Below the pieces are notes generated by a model. That model did no database searches. It was not told where the DNA came from and saw only the letters and a program-made list of their open reading frames with translations. From Marinobacterium ramblicola (GTDB taxonomy: Bacteria; Pseudomonadota; Gammaproteobacteria; Pseudomonadales; Balneatricaceae), in the NCBI RefSeq assembly GCF_019084545.1, contig NZ_JAHREP010000006.1, positions 124,001 through 188,000 of the forward strand: DNA of 64,000 nucleotides. The letters are read 5' to 3'. The position numbers and the translations under genes are program-made. Below are positions 47,068-57,314 of the stretch, piece after piece; the stretch's first letter is position 1, and the number at the start of each line of letters is the position of its first letter.

Positions 47068-47706
47068 TCAGCCACGCTGACCGGCCCGCTCAACGGCGGC
47101 GGCCGCCAGGGCGGTGATACCCTCCCAGTCCTGCTGGCGGATCAGGCCCGCAGGTACTACCCATGAGCCGCCTACACAGCTCACGTTGGGCAGATTCAGG
47201 TAATCCATGAAGTTATCGGGCCCTATACCCCCGGTCGGACAGAAGCGCACATCGGGGAAAGGACCGGCGATCGATTTCAGCATCGCGGTGCCGCCGCTGG
47301 CCTCGGCCGGGAAGAACTTGAATGCCCGGTATCCGGCATCCAGTCCATTCATCAGCTCGGAAACGGTGCTGATCGCCGGGATATAGGTGATATTGGACTC
47401 CAGCCCGGCTTTGAGCAGCTCCGCGGTGGCACCTGGGCTTATGGCAAAGGTCGCGCCTGCCGCAGCGACCTCGGCCAGTTCGGACGCCCTGGTCACGGTA
47501 CCGGCACCGACAATGACACCCTGCACTTCGGCGACGATGGCGTGGATAGCCTCCAGCGCGGCACTGGTGCGCAGGGTCACCTCCAGCACATTGAGACCGC
47601 CTGCCTTGAGCGCCTTGGCCAGTGGGACCGCATCCTCAACCCGCTCGATCACCAACACGGGCATCACCGGCGCGCTGTTCAGAACTGTATCTACCTGTGT
47701 ACTCAT
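47068..47706 (-). CDS. eda: KDPG aldolase (2-dehydro-3-deoxyphosphogluconate aldolase)
   Basis: A 212-residue aldolase splitting KDPG to pyruvate and glyceraldehyde 3-phosphate, the last Entner-Doudoroff step. Schiff-base lysine in FKFFPAEASGG, Glu in VLEVTLRT, phosphate loop FCPTGGI. It starts 21 bases after edd. Confidence 0.97.
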   Translation of the reverse strand: MSTQVDTVLNSAPVMPVLVIERVEDAVPLAKALKAGGLNVLEVTLRTSAALEAIHAIVAEVQGVIVGAGTVTRASELAEVAAAGATFAISPGATAELLKAGLESNITYIPAISTVSELMNGLDAGYRAFKFFPAEASGGTAMLKSIAGPFPDVRFCPTGGIGPDNFMDYLNLPNVSCVGGSWVVPAGLIRQQDWEGITALAAAAVERAGQRG

Positions 47707-47727
47707 CTCTATTCCTCTGGACCCGCT

Positions 47728-49560
47728 TCAGATCGACTGACCCGGATTATCAACAAACAGTGAGCAGGCCCCCTGCTCGGCCCCGGTCACCAGGCGGCGC
47801 ATACCGGCGAACAGCTCGCGGCCCATGCCATGGTGACTATGGCTGACATCAGCGATGGCGGGTTCGCGTTTCGCCAACTCCGATTCGTCGACCAGCAATA
47901 CCAGCTCGCCGGTATTGGCATCAAGCCGCACCAAGTCGCCATCCCGGACCCTGGCCAGCATGCCGCCGTTGTAGGCTTCAGGGGTCACATGGATCGCCGC
48001 CGGCACCTTGCCGGAAGCCCCCGACATGCGCCCGTCGGTGACCAGCGCCACCTTGAAACCGCGATCCTGCAGCGTGCCCAGATAGGGGGTCAGCTTGTGC
48101 AGTTCCGGCATACCGATCGCCGAAGGCCCCTGGAAGCGCACGACAACAATGCAGTCGCGCTCCAGCTTGCCGCTCTTGAACAGCGGCTCCAGATCGTTCT
48201 GGTCGTGCAGCACCACCGCGGGCGCCTCCACGACACGGTGTTCCGGCTTGACGGCGGAGATCTTGATCACGCCGCGACCGAGGTTACCTTTCATCAGTTT
48301 CAGGCCGCCGTTGGCCGCAAACGGCTCGCCGACGCTGGCAACCACCTCCGGATCCAGCGACTGCTTCGGCCCTTCGCGCCAGATCAGCTTGTCGCCATCC
48401 AGGAACGGCTCGCAGGTGTACTGCGCCAGCCCCCTGCCGGCCACGGTCAGCACATCCTCGTGCAACACCCCGGCACTGAGCAGTTCATGGAACAGCAGCG
48501 CCATACCGCCGGCGGCGTGAAAGTGGTTCACATCGGCACTGCCGTTGGGGTAGATCCGGGTCAGCAGCGGCACCGCGTCGGACAGATCAGCAAAGTCGTC
48601 CCAGTTGACGATGACACCGGCCGCCCTGGCGATCGCGATGATATGCATGGTGTGGTTGGTGGAGCCACCGGTGGCCAGTAGCGCCACGATACCGTTGACG
48701 ATCGCCTTCTCGTCGATCACCTGGCACAGCGGGCGGTAGTCCGACCCCAGCTCGGTGATACGGCAGGCCTGTTCGGCCGCCGCCTTGGTCAGCGCATCGC
48801 GCAACGGTGTATTGGGGTTGACGAAGGAGGTGCCGGGCAGATGCACGCCCATCGCCTCCATCAGCAACTGGTTGGAGTTGGCGGTACCGTAGAAGGTGCA
48901 GGTGCCGGGGCCATGGTAGGAGTCGGACTCGCACTGCAGCAGCGCATCGCGGTCCACCTTGCCTTCGGCGTAGAGCTGGCGGATGCGGGATTTTTCGCTG
49001 TTGGAGAGCCCGGTGGTCATGGGGCCTGCCGGCACGAAGATCACCGGCAGATGACCGAAGCTGAGCGCGCCGATCAGCAGACCCGGTACGATCTTGTCGC
49101 AGACGCCGAGGCAGAGCACGGCATCGAACATATTGTGCGAAAGCCCCACGGCGGTGGCCATGGCGATGGTATCGCGGCTGAACAGGCTCAGTTCCATGCC
49201 GGGCTGACCCTGGGTCACGCCATCGCACATCGCCGGCACGCCACCGGCAAACTGTGCGGTGCAGCCCATGCCGCTTGCCGCTTCCTTGATCAGCGCCGGA
49301 AACCGCTCCAGCGGCTGGTGCGCCGAGAGCATATCATTGTAGGCGGAGACGATGCCGACATTGGCGCGCTGCATCAGCTTCAGACGGTTTTTATCTTCGC
49401 CACCACAGGCAGCAAAGCCGTGCGCCAGGTTGCCACAGGAGAGCTCCGTACGGTGCGGCTTGTTTCGCCGCGCCTGCTCCATGAGCGCAAGATAATCGGC
49501 GCGGGTTTGCCGACTGCGCTCGATGATGCGCTCAGTTACTGCCGCTACGGTTGGATTCAT
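47728..49560 (-). CDS. edd: Phosphogluconate dehydratase
   Basis: A 610-residue iron-sulfur dehydratase of the IlvD/Edd family making KDPG from 6-phosphogluconate. Motifs: [40 protein letters not shown] and [18 protein letters not shown] hold the cluster cysteines; [14 protein letters not shown] is the family block. Length matches the E. coli enzyme (603). A HexR-like box lies 46 bases upstream of the ATG. Confidence 0.97.
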   Translation of the reverse strand: MNPTVAAVTERIIERSRQTRADYLALMEQARRNKPHRTELSCGNLAHGFAACGGEDKNRLKLMQRANVGIVSAYNDMLSAHQPLERFPALIKEAASGMGCTAQFAGGVPAMCDGVTQGQPGMELSLFSRDTIAMATAVGLSHNMFDAVLCLGVCDKIVPGLLIGALSFGHLPVIFVPAGPMTTGLSNSEKSRIRQLYAEGKVDRDALLQCESDSYHGPGTCTFYGTANSNQLLMEAMGVHLPGTSFVNPNTPLRDALTKAAAEQACRITELGSDYRPLCQVIDEKAIVNGIVALLATGGSTNHTMHIIAIARAAGVIVNWDDFADLSDAVPLLTRIYPNGSADVNHFHAAGGMALLFHELLSAGVLHEDVLTVAGRGLAQYTCEPFLDGDKLIWREGPKQSLDPEVVASVGEPFAANGGLKLMKGNLGRGVIKISAVKPEHRVVEAPAVVLHDQNDLEPLFKSGKLERDCIVVVRFQGPSAIGMPELHKLTPYLGTLQDRGFKVALVTDGRMSGASGKVPAAIHVTPEAYNGGMLARVRDGDLVRLDANTGELVLLVDESELAKREPAIADVSHSHHGMGRELFAGMRRLVTGAEQGACSLFVDNPGQSI

Positions 49561-49605
49561 GCCGTATCTCCCGGGCCTGACTTGTCGGCCGCTTGAACCT
49601 TGTTA

Positions 49606-49620
49606 TGTAATTTAGTTACG
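49606..49620. promoter_or_regulatory. HexR-like box upstream of edd
   Basis: TGTAATTTAGTTACG matches the HexR palindrome TGTAAT-N3-ATTACA with two changes in the right arm. edd is a classical HexR target. Confidence 0.65.
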
Positions 49621-49828
49621 TATTATCCATACATATTTACCGATAACAAGCCCCGAATAACGTTTTTATTTTGTTTTTATTACTTTCAAAATAGGATCAA
49701 AGAGCTCGTATCAGCTTTCAGGTTAGGACAATATTGAACGCCTGACCCTGTCATAAAAGGAGATAAGCGCGAACCCGGCACTAAATGGATGGATGGAAGC
49801 CGCTCAGCTAATGAAAAGCCGCAGACGC

Positions 49829-49856
49829 AAAAGCCGCACCCGAAGGCGCGGCTTTT
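49829..49856 (-). terminator. Terminator hairpin of degQ
   Basis: AAAAGCCGC (49829-49837) pairs with GCGGCTTTT (49848-49856). The stem ends in T residues on either strand, so it could work in both directions; degQ ends 25 bases before it. Confidence 0.7.
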
Positions 49857-49880
49857 CGACCAGCTGAGTAGAGTGCGCTC

Positions 49881-51236
49881 TTAACGCAACACCAGGTAGA
49901 ACACCCCATTGCCGCGTCTTACCTGGAGCAACAGCTTGTCGTCGACACGTGCAAGCACCTGGTTGAGGTCATCCATACTGTCTACTCGCTGCCGGTTAAC
50001 GCTGAGAATCACATCGTTTGAGCGCAACCCTGCGGCTGCGGCCGTCGACTGCGGATCCAACTCGGCGATCACCACACCACGACCATCCGGCGAGTTGGCG
50101 AAGGTCACCCCATCCAGCAGTTTGTGCAGCCGGACATCGGAGGTCAGGGTTGCGGACTTGCCAACTTTGACGTCGATATCCATCCGCTTTCCATCCCGAA
50201 TCAGGGTGAGTTTGACCGTCTCGCCCACACCGGCAAAGGCGATGCGATGACGCAGTTGGCCGCTGTTGGGCGTCAGCTTGCCATTGACCTCAAGAATCAG
50301 GTCGCCCGCTTTAAGACCGGCCTTCTCCGCCTCGGAGTCCTTCATTACATCGGTCACCAGTACGCCCTGTTGACCGTTATCGATATCGAACGCCTGCTGC
50401 AGTTCGGGCGTCAGGTCCTGAATCGCGACGCCGATCTGGCCGCGGGTCACCTCACCCACATCGAGGATCTGATCGGCCACGTTACGCATCATATTGACCG
50501 GTATCGCAAAGCCGATACCGACGTTGCCGCCACCCGGTGCGATGATCGCGGTATTGATCCCCACCAGCTCGCCATTCAGATTGACCAGCGCACCACCCGA
50601 GTTACCTGGGTTGATCGAGGCGTCGGTCTGGATGAAGTTTTCAAACCCTTCGATGCCAAGACCGGTTCTGCCCAGCGCACTGACCACGCCGGTGGTAATG
50701 GTCTGGCCGAGGCCAAACGGATTACCGATCGCGACCACGAAGTCACCCACCTTCAGTCTGTCGGAATCCGCCAGTGGCAGCGCCGTCAGCTTGTCGGCCT
50801 TGATCTTCAATACCGCGATATCCACCTCGGGGTCAGCACCGATCAGCTCGGCCTGGAAGGTACGCCCATCCAGCAGCTGCACCTGGATCTCATCCGCGCC
50901 CTTGATGACGTGGTAGTTGGTGATGATAGTGCCCTGGTTCTTATCAACGATGACGCCGGAGCCCGCACTGGCCTGTCGCCGCTGCTGGCGCGGCTGCGCC
51001 TGCTCGTCCGGGATATTGAAGAAACGCCGGAAAAACGGGTCGCTCAACAGCGGGTTGTAGACCTGCTGATTGGAGAAGGTCGCGATATTCACCACCGCGG
51101 CGTTCACCTGCTCCAACATCGGTGAAAGCGAGGGCAGTTCCCTGCCCTGAGGATCACTGATCGGCAGGGCCGCCGACGCATTCAGAGAGGCGACCGTCAG
51201 TAGTGCGGCCGCTCCCAGTTTCAAAGCTCTTTTCAT
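49881..51236 (-). CDS. degQ: Periplasmic serine protease, Do/DegQ family
   Basis: A 451-residue HtrA protease/chaperone. Signal peptide (LGAAALLTVASLNASA), trypsin-like domain with His in ITNYHVI, Asp in DPEVDIAVLKI, Ser in INPGNSGGAL, then two PDZ domains (GQIGVAIQDLTPEL and VVIAELDPQSTAAAAGLRS). The short LA loop and length favour DegQ or MucD over DegP. It degrades or holds misfolded periplasmic proteins. Confidence 0.93.
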   Translation of the reverse strand: MKRALKLGAAALLTVASLNASAALPISDPQGRELPSLSPMLEQVNAAVVNIATFSNQQVYNPLLSDPFFRRFFNIPDEQAQPRQQRRQASAGSGVIVDKNQGTIITNYHVIKGADEIQVQLLDGRTFQAELIGADPEVDIAVLKIKADKLTALPLADSDRLKVGDFVVAIGNPFGLGQTITTGVVSALGRTGLGIEGFENFIQTDASINPGNSGGALVNLNGELVGINTAIIAPGGGNVGIGFAIPVNMMRNVADQILDVGEVTRGQIGVAIQDLTPELQQAFDIDNGQQGVLVTDVMKDSEAEKAGLKAGDLILEVNGKLTPNSGQLRHRIAFAGVGETVKLTLIRDGKRMDIDVKVGKSATLTSDVRLHKLLDGVTFANSPDGRGVVIAELDPQSTAAAAGLRSNDVILSVNRQRVDSMDDLNQVLARVDDKLLLQVRRGNGVFYLVLR

Positions 51237-51296
51237 ATCAAGCTCCTCAACATTTCCATTTTTGTCATGTGTATGGGCAAAGAGTCTCTAATCAAG

Positions 51297-51611
51297 TCAA
51301 CGGCGTTTACGCAGACGACGCACCAATCCAGACTTCAACTCCATTTGCAGGCGGTCGAACGCGTCATCGATGGCCATCTCGGCCTGCCGCTTATCTGCAT
51401 AGATATCCAAGTCGCGTCTTTCGGTACCCCGAAATGAGATATGGCACTGGTAGTTACACCCCGGTGAGCCGCCGTGCGAAATACGATCCAACACAACGCC
51501 TACACGTCGAATGCAGCTCGATCTGGATTCAAGTCGCTCCAGGCGCGAGCGTATCCGCTGCATCGCCTCGGGGTTTTCGATGCCATGACGGAACATTACT
51601 GCGGTGATCAT
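51297..51611 (-). CDS. HPF/RaiA-like ribosome-associated protein
   Basis: A 104-residue protein resembling the sigma-54 modulation/HPF family of ribosome hibernation factors: YQCHISFRGTERRDLDIYAD followed by RQAEMAIDDAFDRLQMEL and a basic tail RRLRKRR. AGGAGG lies six bases before the ATG. It would bind the 30S subunit in slow growth. The match is to the family pattern only; sequence identity looks low. Confidence 0.7.
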   Translation of the reverse strand: MITAVMFRHGIENPEAMQRIRSRLERLESRSSCIRRVGVVLDRISHGGSPGCNYQCHISFRGTERRDLDIYADKRQAEMAIDDAFDRLQMELKSGLVRRLRKRR

Positions 51612-51688
51612 CTGACCTCCTCAGACACCAGCCAACGGCCTGCGCCGACGACCGGCTAAAGCTTGGGGTTTATTACAAAAGACTGGGT

Positions 51689-52006
51689 TCAGGCGACTGA
51701 GGATGGAGGAGCGCGAATCGGATAGGAGAAGAGAGCGGCGGCGACAGGAGCAGAGACCACAAACGCCGTGTCCAACACCGCCCGAATGGAAAGCATGACC
51801 ACCGTTTCGGCGACAAGAGGTCTCGACTCATTGTCGCTCGGCAGCGGCGGCAGGTCGTTCAGCAGGCCAGGGTCGTTAAGGCAGTGATCGTTGCCCGGAA
51901 GCTGATCCAGCACCTCATCTGCAAGACGCAACTCACCGGCCAGCACCTGCGCGGTGCCGCCCAGCAAAGAGCCGAGCATCAGAACCAGATAAATTAGCGC
52001 CCTCAA
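51689..52006 (-). CDS. Small exported protein of unknown function
   Basis: A 105-residue frame starting with TTG behind GGGAGA. The N-terminus is a plausible signal peptide (LIYLVLMLGSLLGGTAQVLAG), and a second hydrophobic stretch lies near the C-terminus (AVLDTAFVVSAPVAAALF). I do not recognise a family. The signal peptide and ribosome site support it as a real gene, but the non-ATG start and small size leave doubt. Confidence 0.5.
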   Translation of the reverse strand: MRALIYLVLMLGSLLGGTAQVLAGELRLADEVLDQLPGNDHCLNDPGLLNDLPPLPSDNESRPLVAETVVMLSIRAVLDTAFVVSAPVAAALFSYPIRAPPSSVA

Positions 52007-52105
52007 GGCTGTCGATCTCCCTTCAAGCCAACCCCGCCCGCCGAGGTCGATATTCGCTATAGAGCTGAAAACCGGCGCTAAGTTCAGCCGATAGCTCGAT
52101 CCGAC

Positions 52106-52669
52106 TTAAAAATGGATCAGCGACAGCAGACCTAACGCCACGAACAAAGCACAGGCGGCTCGGCGCACCCAGTCCAGCGGCACCCTTTTCATCAAGGCAC
52201 CGCCGAAATAGGCTACCGGCACGTTGGCCAGCAGCATGCCCAGGGTCGTGCCGGCGACCACCGCCAACAGCATCTCCTCATAGCGCGCCGCGAGAATCAC
52301 CGTCGCTATCTGGGTCTTGTCACCGATCTCCGCAATGAAGAACAAAATGGATGTGGCGACGAAAGCGCCATATTTCAAGCTTGCACTCTCCTCCTCATCA
52401 TCCTTATCGGGAACCAGCACCCAAAGGCCGACAGCAATGAAGCTGAGCCCAACGATCCAGGCGATCCAGCTTTCCGGAATCAGATCGGCCAGCCAGCCAC
52501 CCAGCCAGGCGGAGACACCGTGGTTTACCAGGGTTGCCAGCAGAATGCCAAGTACGATTGCGCCGCGCTGCTGCGCGAAGCGTGCGACCAGAAACAGGGT
52601 TAGCAGTTGAGTCTTGTCGCCGATCTCGGCGATGGCAACGGCAAGCGTCGAGGAGAGAAAAGCATCCAT
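52106..52669 (-). CDS. GDT1/TMEM165 (UPF0016) family membrane transporter
   Basis: A 187-residue membrane protein with six membrane segments and the two family repeats EIGDKTQLLTLFLVARF and EIGDKTQIATVILAARY. Bacterial members export manganese (MneA in Vibrio) or exchange Ca/Mn. The ATG at 52669 gives the family N-terminus; a longer frame to 52804 crosses the riboswitch. The manganese riboswitch upstream strongly supports an Mn2+ exporter. Confidence 0.9.
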   Translation of the reverse strand: MDAFLSSTLAVAIAEIGDKTQLLTLFLVARFAQQRGAIVLGILLATLVNHGVSAWLGGWLADLIPESWIAWIVGLSFIAVGLWVLVPDKDDEEESASLKYGAFVATSILFFIAEIGDKTQIATVILAARYEEMLLAVVAGTTLGMLLANVPVAYFGGALMKRVPLDWVRRAACALFVALGLLSLIHF

Positions 52670-52684
52670 CGAAAACAGATTCCA

Positions 52685-52723
52685 GGCGGGCATTGACCAT
52701 AAGACACGACACGCCGGCCCGCC
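52685..52723 (-). promoter_or_regulatory. Possible expression-platform hairpin after the riboswitch
   Basis: On the minus strand GGCGGGC (52723-52717) pairs with GCCCGCC (52691-52685). It lies between riboswitch and start codon, with its 3' arm close to the ribosome site, so it could block translation until the riboswitch refolds. Confidence 0.45.
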
Positions 52724-52740
52724 ATGAGCAGCATGCAGTG

Positions 52741-52866
52741 TCTCAGGTCTCGTCAATCCACGAACAGGATCGTGGACGTGGCTGCCATGAGCATTGAGGC
52801 TCAATTATGTTGACAACCACTCCGCCTCGACCGGGAATCGAGAACGGAAGACTACTCCCCCAAGAG
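52741..52866 (-). ncRNA. yybP-ykoY manganese riboswitch
   Basis: The minus-strand leader has the hallmark motifs of this Mn2+-sensing RNA in order: GGGGGAGTAG near the 5' end, a hairpin with CTCGA/TCGAG arms, GGTTGTCAACATAA, a second hairpin (CCACGA/TCGTGG), then GACGAGACC. The outer stem forms between TCTTGG and CCTGAGA with one bulge. It stands before a GDT1-family gene, a known partner of this riboswitch. Mn2+ should switch expression on. Confidence 0.8.
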
Positions 52867-52928
52867 CGGGATGGATATTAACAACCCGCCCGCCGCGACA
52901 CAAGCCGTAGCGGGCAGGCCAAAGGTGC

Positions 52929-53993
52929 CTAGAGCTGTTCCAGCGCCCAGTCGAAAGCGACGACATCCTCTGCATCGACCAGTTCGCGCAGCGCCGCCAG
53001 GCTCTGCTTGAGCTGCTCGACCGTCGGCCGGTTGATATTGACGTGGCCGACCTTGCGCCCCGGACGCAGTGACTTGCCGTACCAGTGCACATGCACGCCA
53101 TCTACCCCTAGCCACTCCGGCTTCCAGCGGCGTCCGAGCAGGTTGTACATCACCGAAACACCCTTGACCTCCGGAGTGATCAGCGGCAACTCGGCCAACG
53201 CACGCAGGTGCAGCTCGAACTGACTGATCGTCGCGCCCTCCTGGGTCCAGTGACCGCTGTTATGGACACGCGGCGCCAGCTCGTTAACCAGCAGATCGCC
53301 ATCGACGACGAAGCACTCCATCGCCATGACACCGATATACTCCTGGTCATCCATGATCCGGCTGAGCCACTCCTCAGCATGCTGCTGCTGGATCTCGGGC
53401 ACCGGCAGATTGGCTACGCTGGCGCGCAGAATACCGTTCTCGTGCCAGTTCCGGGTTAGCGGATAGAACACCTTTTCACCCTTGGCATTACGCGCACCGA
53501 CCAGCGAAACCTCGTGACTGAACGGAATCATCGCCTCGGCGATGCAGCTGCCGGCCCACTCGGCTTCAACCTCGCCGCCACGCTGCCAGCGCCACTGACC
53601 GCGACCGTCATAACCACCGCGGCGACGCTTGACCACAGCACGCTCGCCCAGGCTTTCCAGCTTCTCATCCAGCTCGGCTTCGCTTTCCAGCACGACCCAG
53701 GGTGCGGTCGGCACCTGCAGACGGTCGAGCAGGCTCTTCTGCCGCTGACGATCGATCACCGCGTGCAGCGCCGAGGCGTTGCGAAAATTGGGGTGATTCT
53801 TCAGTTGCAGACCGGTGACGGTATCCGGCCAGTGCTCGATCTCGACGGTGATGACATCATCAGCGTGCAGCGCGATCTCGATATCCTGATTGGGCTCTAC
53901 CGGCATCACCTGCAACTGCATCGGCGCACCGGCCTGCTGCAGCATCTGACCCAGCTGGCCGTTACCGGCCACGACGATTCTTGGCAACATCAT
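52929..53993 (-). CDS. purK: 5-(Carboxyamino)imidazole ribonucleotide synthase
   Basis: A 354-residue ATP-grasp enzyme of purine synthesis using bicarbonate and AIR. Motifs: VAGNGQLGQMLQQAG, VKRRRGGYDGRGQWRW, VMAMECFVVDGDLLVNELAPRVHNSGHWT. Two adjacent ATG codons start it (53993 or 53990). It follows purE by 46 bases in a purEK operon. Confidence 0.96.
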   Translation of the reverse strand: MMLPRIVVAGNGQLGQMLQQAGAPMQLQVMPVEPNQDIEIALHADDVITVEIEHWPDTVTGLQLKNHPNFRNASALHAVIDRQRQKSLLDRLQVPTAPWVVLESEAELDEKLESLGERAVVKRRRGGYDGRGQWRWQRGGEVEAEWAGSCIAEAMIPFSHEVSLVGARNAKGEKVFYPLTRNWHENGILRASVANLPVPEIQQQHAEEWLSRIMDDQEYIGVMAMECFVVDGDLLVNELAPRVHNSGHWTQEGATISQFELHLRALAELPLITPEVKGVSVMYNLLGRRWKPEWLGVDGVHVHWYGKSLRPGRKVGHVNINRPTVEQLKQSLAALRELVDAEDVVAFDWALEQL

Positions 53994-54039
53994 TCAACCT
54001 GCTATCTGTTAACCACAAGGGCTGTTAAGCGTGTGGCTG

Positions 54040-54528
54040 TTAACCACGCGGGTCGGGATTATCCAGCACAGCCCGGGTCTGCTCGGCACGCCAGTCGGCG
54101 ATACGCTGCGCCAGCTCCGCGTCTTCGACCGCCAGCATCTGTGCGGCCAGCAGCCCGGCATTGAAGGCACCGGCACCACCGATCGCCAAGGTGCCGACCG
54201 GTATCCCTCGCGGCATCTGTACGATGGAGAGCAAACTGTCCTTACCGCTGAGCGCCTTACTCTGCACCGGCACACCCAGCACCGGCACCAGGGTCTTGGC
54301 CGCAATCATACCCGGCAGGTGCGCTGCACCGCCGGCACCGGCGATGATCACCTTGAAACCGTTTGCCGCCGCCTGCTCGGCAAAACGGAACATCTTGTCC
54401 GGCGTGCGGTGGGCCGAGACTACCTCGGTGAAATACTCTACACCCAATGTATCCAGGATTCCGGCGGCCTCCTCCATGGTCGGCCAATCGGAACGCGATC
54501 CCATCACGATTGCGATCTTTGCACCCAT
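54040..54528 (-). CDS. purE: N5-carboxyaminoimidazole ribonucleotide mutase
   Basis: A 162-residue mutase that acts on the PurK product. Motifs: [28 protein letters not shown] with the catalytic His, [22 protein letters not shown] precedes the ATG. First gene of purEK. Confidence 0.97.
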   Translation of the reverse strand: MGAKIAIVMGSRSDWPTMEEAAGILDTLGVEYFTEVVSAHRTPDKMFRFAEQAAANGFKVIIAGAGGAAHLPGMIAAKTLVPVLGVPVQSKALSGKDSLLSIVQMPRGIPVGTLAIGGAGAFNAGLLAAQMLAVEDAELAQRIADWRAEQTRAVLDNPDPRG

Positions 54529-54626
54529 GTCTGTCTCCTGTTACTCCAGCTTCGGTAGCCCCGGCAGACACGCGGCACTACGCACTATTCGAAAGAGAAC
54601 CACCCGTTCACTTTTAGAGGCGGGCG

Positions 54627-54632
54627 ATTATA
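54627..54632 (-). promoter_or_regulatory. Extended -10 promoter of purEK
   Basis: On the minus strand TGGTATAAT is a perfect extended -10 element about 100 bases before purE. A -35 match is weak. Confidence 0.5.
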
Positions 54633-54803
54633 CCAATCTGTGGCAGAAAGTGGACCTTACCGCGACACTCTCGCGCATCAGGCGCCGTTTGGGGAGCAGA
54701 CAATAGCGTATTTACCTATTCGGGTGCCGGTGAAGGTGACGACAGGCCGGTCAAAAACGGTAGAATGCAACCCTGGCTCAAGAACAACAGGGAACCCTTT
54801 CGT

Positions 54804-55358
54804 ATGACTCCAAGGCTCTTCGCGCGCACCAGCAGCCTTATTCTGGCCATCGCGCTGATCAGCGGATGTGACACTTTGCCCGCCATCCCCTACATCAACG
54901 AAAAACCGGCACAGGAACCAACGGCAGAGGTTGCGCCAACGCCAACCAAATCCAAGCCCCTGAGCCGAGGTGACAAGATTGCCAAGGGACTGAGTGAGGA
55001 GCTGGACTGGTTCCCAAGCCTTGAGCAGCCGCTGGAGCAGCTGCGCGAGAGTTACGCCAACGCTCCGTCGCCAAGCACCCGCAGCCAGACGCTATCCAAC
55101 ATATCCTACCTGTACGACGCACAACTTTTCCTGCTGTTTCAGGATATGCTCGACTTCCTGCCCAAAGAGGCAAGGGTGGCCGAACTCAAGGAGCAGAACG
55201 CCTGGCTGGACAAACGGCAACAGCTGATCACCCAAGCCTTTCTGCGCGAACCGGACAAGGCGGCGGCGCGCGATGCCGCAAGCCAGGCCTTCATCAAGGC
55301 TACTCGTGCCCGTATCGACGAGATTAACGCCAAGCGCGAGCTGATCGTTCTGAAATAA
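54804..55358 (+). CDS. Predicted lipoprotein
   Basis: A 184-residue protein with a lipoprotein signal (LILAIALISGC, lipidated Cys at about residue 21), a Pro/Thr-rich linker, and a helical C-terminal half (FLPKEARVAELKEQNAWLDKRQ). The helical part faintly recalls DUF1311/LprI proteins but lacks their cysteines, so I leave it unnamed. The ATG at 54804 follows GGGAA; the frame begins at 54765. It stands alone, divergent from purE. Confidence 0.75.
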   Translation: MTPRLFARTSSLILAIALISGCDTLPAIPYINEKPAQEPTAEVAPTPTKSKPLSRGDKIAKGLSEELDWFPSLEQPLEQLRESYANAPSPSTRSQTLSNISYLYDAQLFLLFQDMLDFLPKEARVAELKEQNAWLDKRQQLITQAFLREPDKAAARDAASQAFIKATRARIDEINAKRELIVLK

Positions 55359-55733
55359 AGTTGAAACTTTTCAACCCAAAACAGGACCAATGCGCTCACA
55401 GATTGCGACCAACAGGTTCATCTAATCGCGCGCAAGGATAGAAGTTACGCCGTTGCGGTAAACAGGCTTAAAAATCGTCGCTACTTTTAGTGTCGGATAT
55501 CTATTGCACTGCAAAAAACGGCGTATAATAGTGCCGCTTGCTGGATCTGCCCCCCAGATCCGCTCCTCCCGGGTGTCAAAAGCGCCGGGCAGGAACAGGC
55601 ACAATAATGACTAACCTTGGCCAATAACCGTTCGTCGCAAGTATGCAAATCCTTGGCGCGCTCCCTGCTGGTGCCTGCACCACTGTCGAGATCGCCTGAA
55701 AACGATATTGTGACCCCGAGACGCGAACTACGC
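55359..55733. other. opgG upstream region with promoter and leader hairpin
   Basis: About 375 bases. TATAAT at 55524-55529 is a good -10 box. Just downstream GGATCTG (55543-55549) pairs with CAGATCC (55555-55561), a seven-bp hairpin in a leader of some 200 bases. A six-codon frame (ATG at 55606) lies within it. No larger gene seen. Confidence 0.5.
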
Positions 55734-57314
55734 ATGACTTCCATTTACAGAGCTTTACCGCTTGTCGCGAGCGGTCGTATACGGTTGTACCGGCCCATTC
55801 TGGCTGGTTTGCTGATCCTCGTTGCGAGCTTGTTTCAGCAAGCCGCTGCTGCCGTACAGTTTGCCAAAACCGGGGAGTTTTCCCGTGATACGGTACAGAA
55901 TATCGCCCGCGAACTGGCAAAGCGCCCATTCAGAACCGTCCCTACTCCGATACCGGAGTCAATCAAGAATCTGACCTACGACCAGTATCGCGCCATCCGT
56001 TACCGTCCGGAAAAAGCGATCTGGGCGGATGAAGCTGTCCCCTACCGGATGCAGATGTTTCATCGTGGCTTCTACTACAGCGAGCCGGTCGAGATTGCAC
56101 TGGTAGAGGGCGATAAAGCCACCCATCTGGCCTATGACCCGGAGCAGTTCACGCTCGACAACCGCTTCGAATTCAACCTGCCGCTGGAAGATATAGGTTA
56201 CGCCGGCCTGCGCCTGCACACACCGCTGAACAAACCGAATGTCTGGGACGAGCTGGTCGTCTTCCAGGGCGCGAGTTACTTCCGCTCACTGGGGCGGGAT
56301 CAGGTTTACGGCCTGTCCGCACGCGGTCTGGCACTGAAAACCGGCGCCGCCGAGGGTGAAGAGTTCCCCGTGTTCAAAGCCTTCTGGGTAGAGAAACCGA
56401 GCAACCTGGCTAACTCGATCGTCGTCCATGCCCTTCTCGACAGCAAAAGCGTAACCGGCGCCTACCGCTTTACCATCCGCCCGGGCGTCAACACCGTAAT
56501 GGACGTGCAGGCCACCCTGTTCCCGCGGGTCAACCTGACCAAAGTGGGCCTGGCACCGGGCACCAGCATGTACTATTTCTCGCTGAACGGTCGCGAACAG
56601 ATCGACGATTTCCGCCCCGAAGTGCATGACTCCGACGGTTTGCTGATGGTCAATGGCCGCGGCGAACGTCTGTGGCGACCGCTGTCCAACCCGGCATCAC
56701 TGCAGATCAGCGCCTTTGTCGATACCTCGCCGATCGGCTTCGGCCTGATCCAGCGCAACCGTAACTACGCCCAGTATCAGGATCTGGAAGCGCACTACGA
56801 GAAGCGCCCAACGCTGTGGGTGGAGCCCCTGGGCGACTGGGGTCGCGGCGCCGTAGTACTGACCGAGATACCGACCAATGCCGAGATCCACGATAACATC
56901 GTCGCCTTCTGGCAGCCGGCGGAACCGATCGTGGCGGGCAGCGAGTACAGCTACTCCTACCGTCTGACCTGGGGTGTCGAACCACGTCTGCAGCCGGGCG
57001 AAGTACGGGTACAGGCCACCCGCAGCGGTCGTGCCGATGTAGCGAGTGCTACGCCGCGCCGACTGTTTGTCGTCGATTACAACATCCCGGTGCCCAGCGA
57101 CGAGAAACCCGGCTCGCTGCCGACCGCTCGCCTGTTTAGCTCCGCCGGCACCACCCGCAACCTGGTGGTACGGGAGAATCCCACCAACAACGGCTACCGT
57201 GTCAGCTTCGAGTTCGACCCACAGGAGGAGACCCTCTCCGAGCTGCGGTTGGAGCTGCACTTCGACGACCAGCGCCCGGCGGAAACCTGGCTGTACCGCT
57301 GGACCGCACGATGA
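55734..57314 (+). CDS. opgG: Periplasmic glucan biosynthesis protein OpgG
   Basis: A 526-residue periplasmic protein needed for osmoregulated periplasmic glucan synthesis. Signal/anchor segment [20 protein letters not shown], then the OpgG domain from [70 protein letters not shown]. coli OpgG has 511 residues. The ATG at 55734 gives a normal signal peptide; the frame is open to 55617. It overlaps opgH by four bases (ATGA). Confidence 0.93.
   Translation: MTSIYRALPLVASGRIRLYRPILAGLLILVASLFQQAAAAVQFAKTGEFSRDTVQNIARELAKRPFRTVPTPIPESIKNLTYDQYRAIRYRPEKAIWADEAVPYRMQMFHRGFYYSEPVEIALVEGDKATHLAYDPEQFTLDNRFEFNLPLEDIGYAGLRLHTPLNKPNVWDELVVFQGASYFRSLGRDQVYGLSARGLALKTGAAEGEEFPVFKAFWVEKPSNLANSIVVHALLDSKSVTGAYRFTIRPGVNTVMDVQATLFPRVNLTKVGLAPGTSMYYFSLNGREQIDDFRPEVHDSDGLLMVNGRGERLWRPLSNPASLQISAFVDTSPIGFGLIQRNRNYAQYQDLEAHYEKRPTLWVEPLGDWGRGAVVLTEIPTNAEIHDNIVAFWQPAEPIVAGSEYSYSYRLTWGVEPRLQPGEVRVQATRSGRADVASATPRRLFVVDYNIPVPSDEKPGSLPTARLFSSAGTTRNLVVRENPTNNGYRVSFEFDPQEETLSELRLELHFDDQRPAETWLYRWTAR

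Larger units (their letters stand above)
49561..49880. other. Intergenic region between degQ and edd
   Basis: About 320 bases on the upstream side of edd. It contains the HexR-like box (49606-49620), an AT-rich stretch to 49700 and the degQ terminator (49829-49856). No gene seen. Confidence 0.6.
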
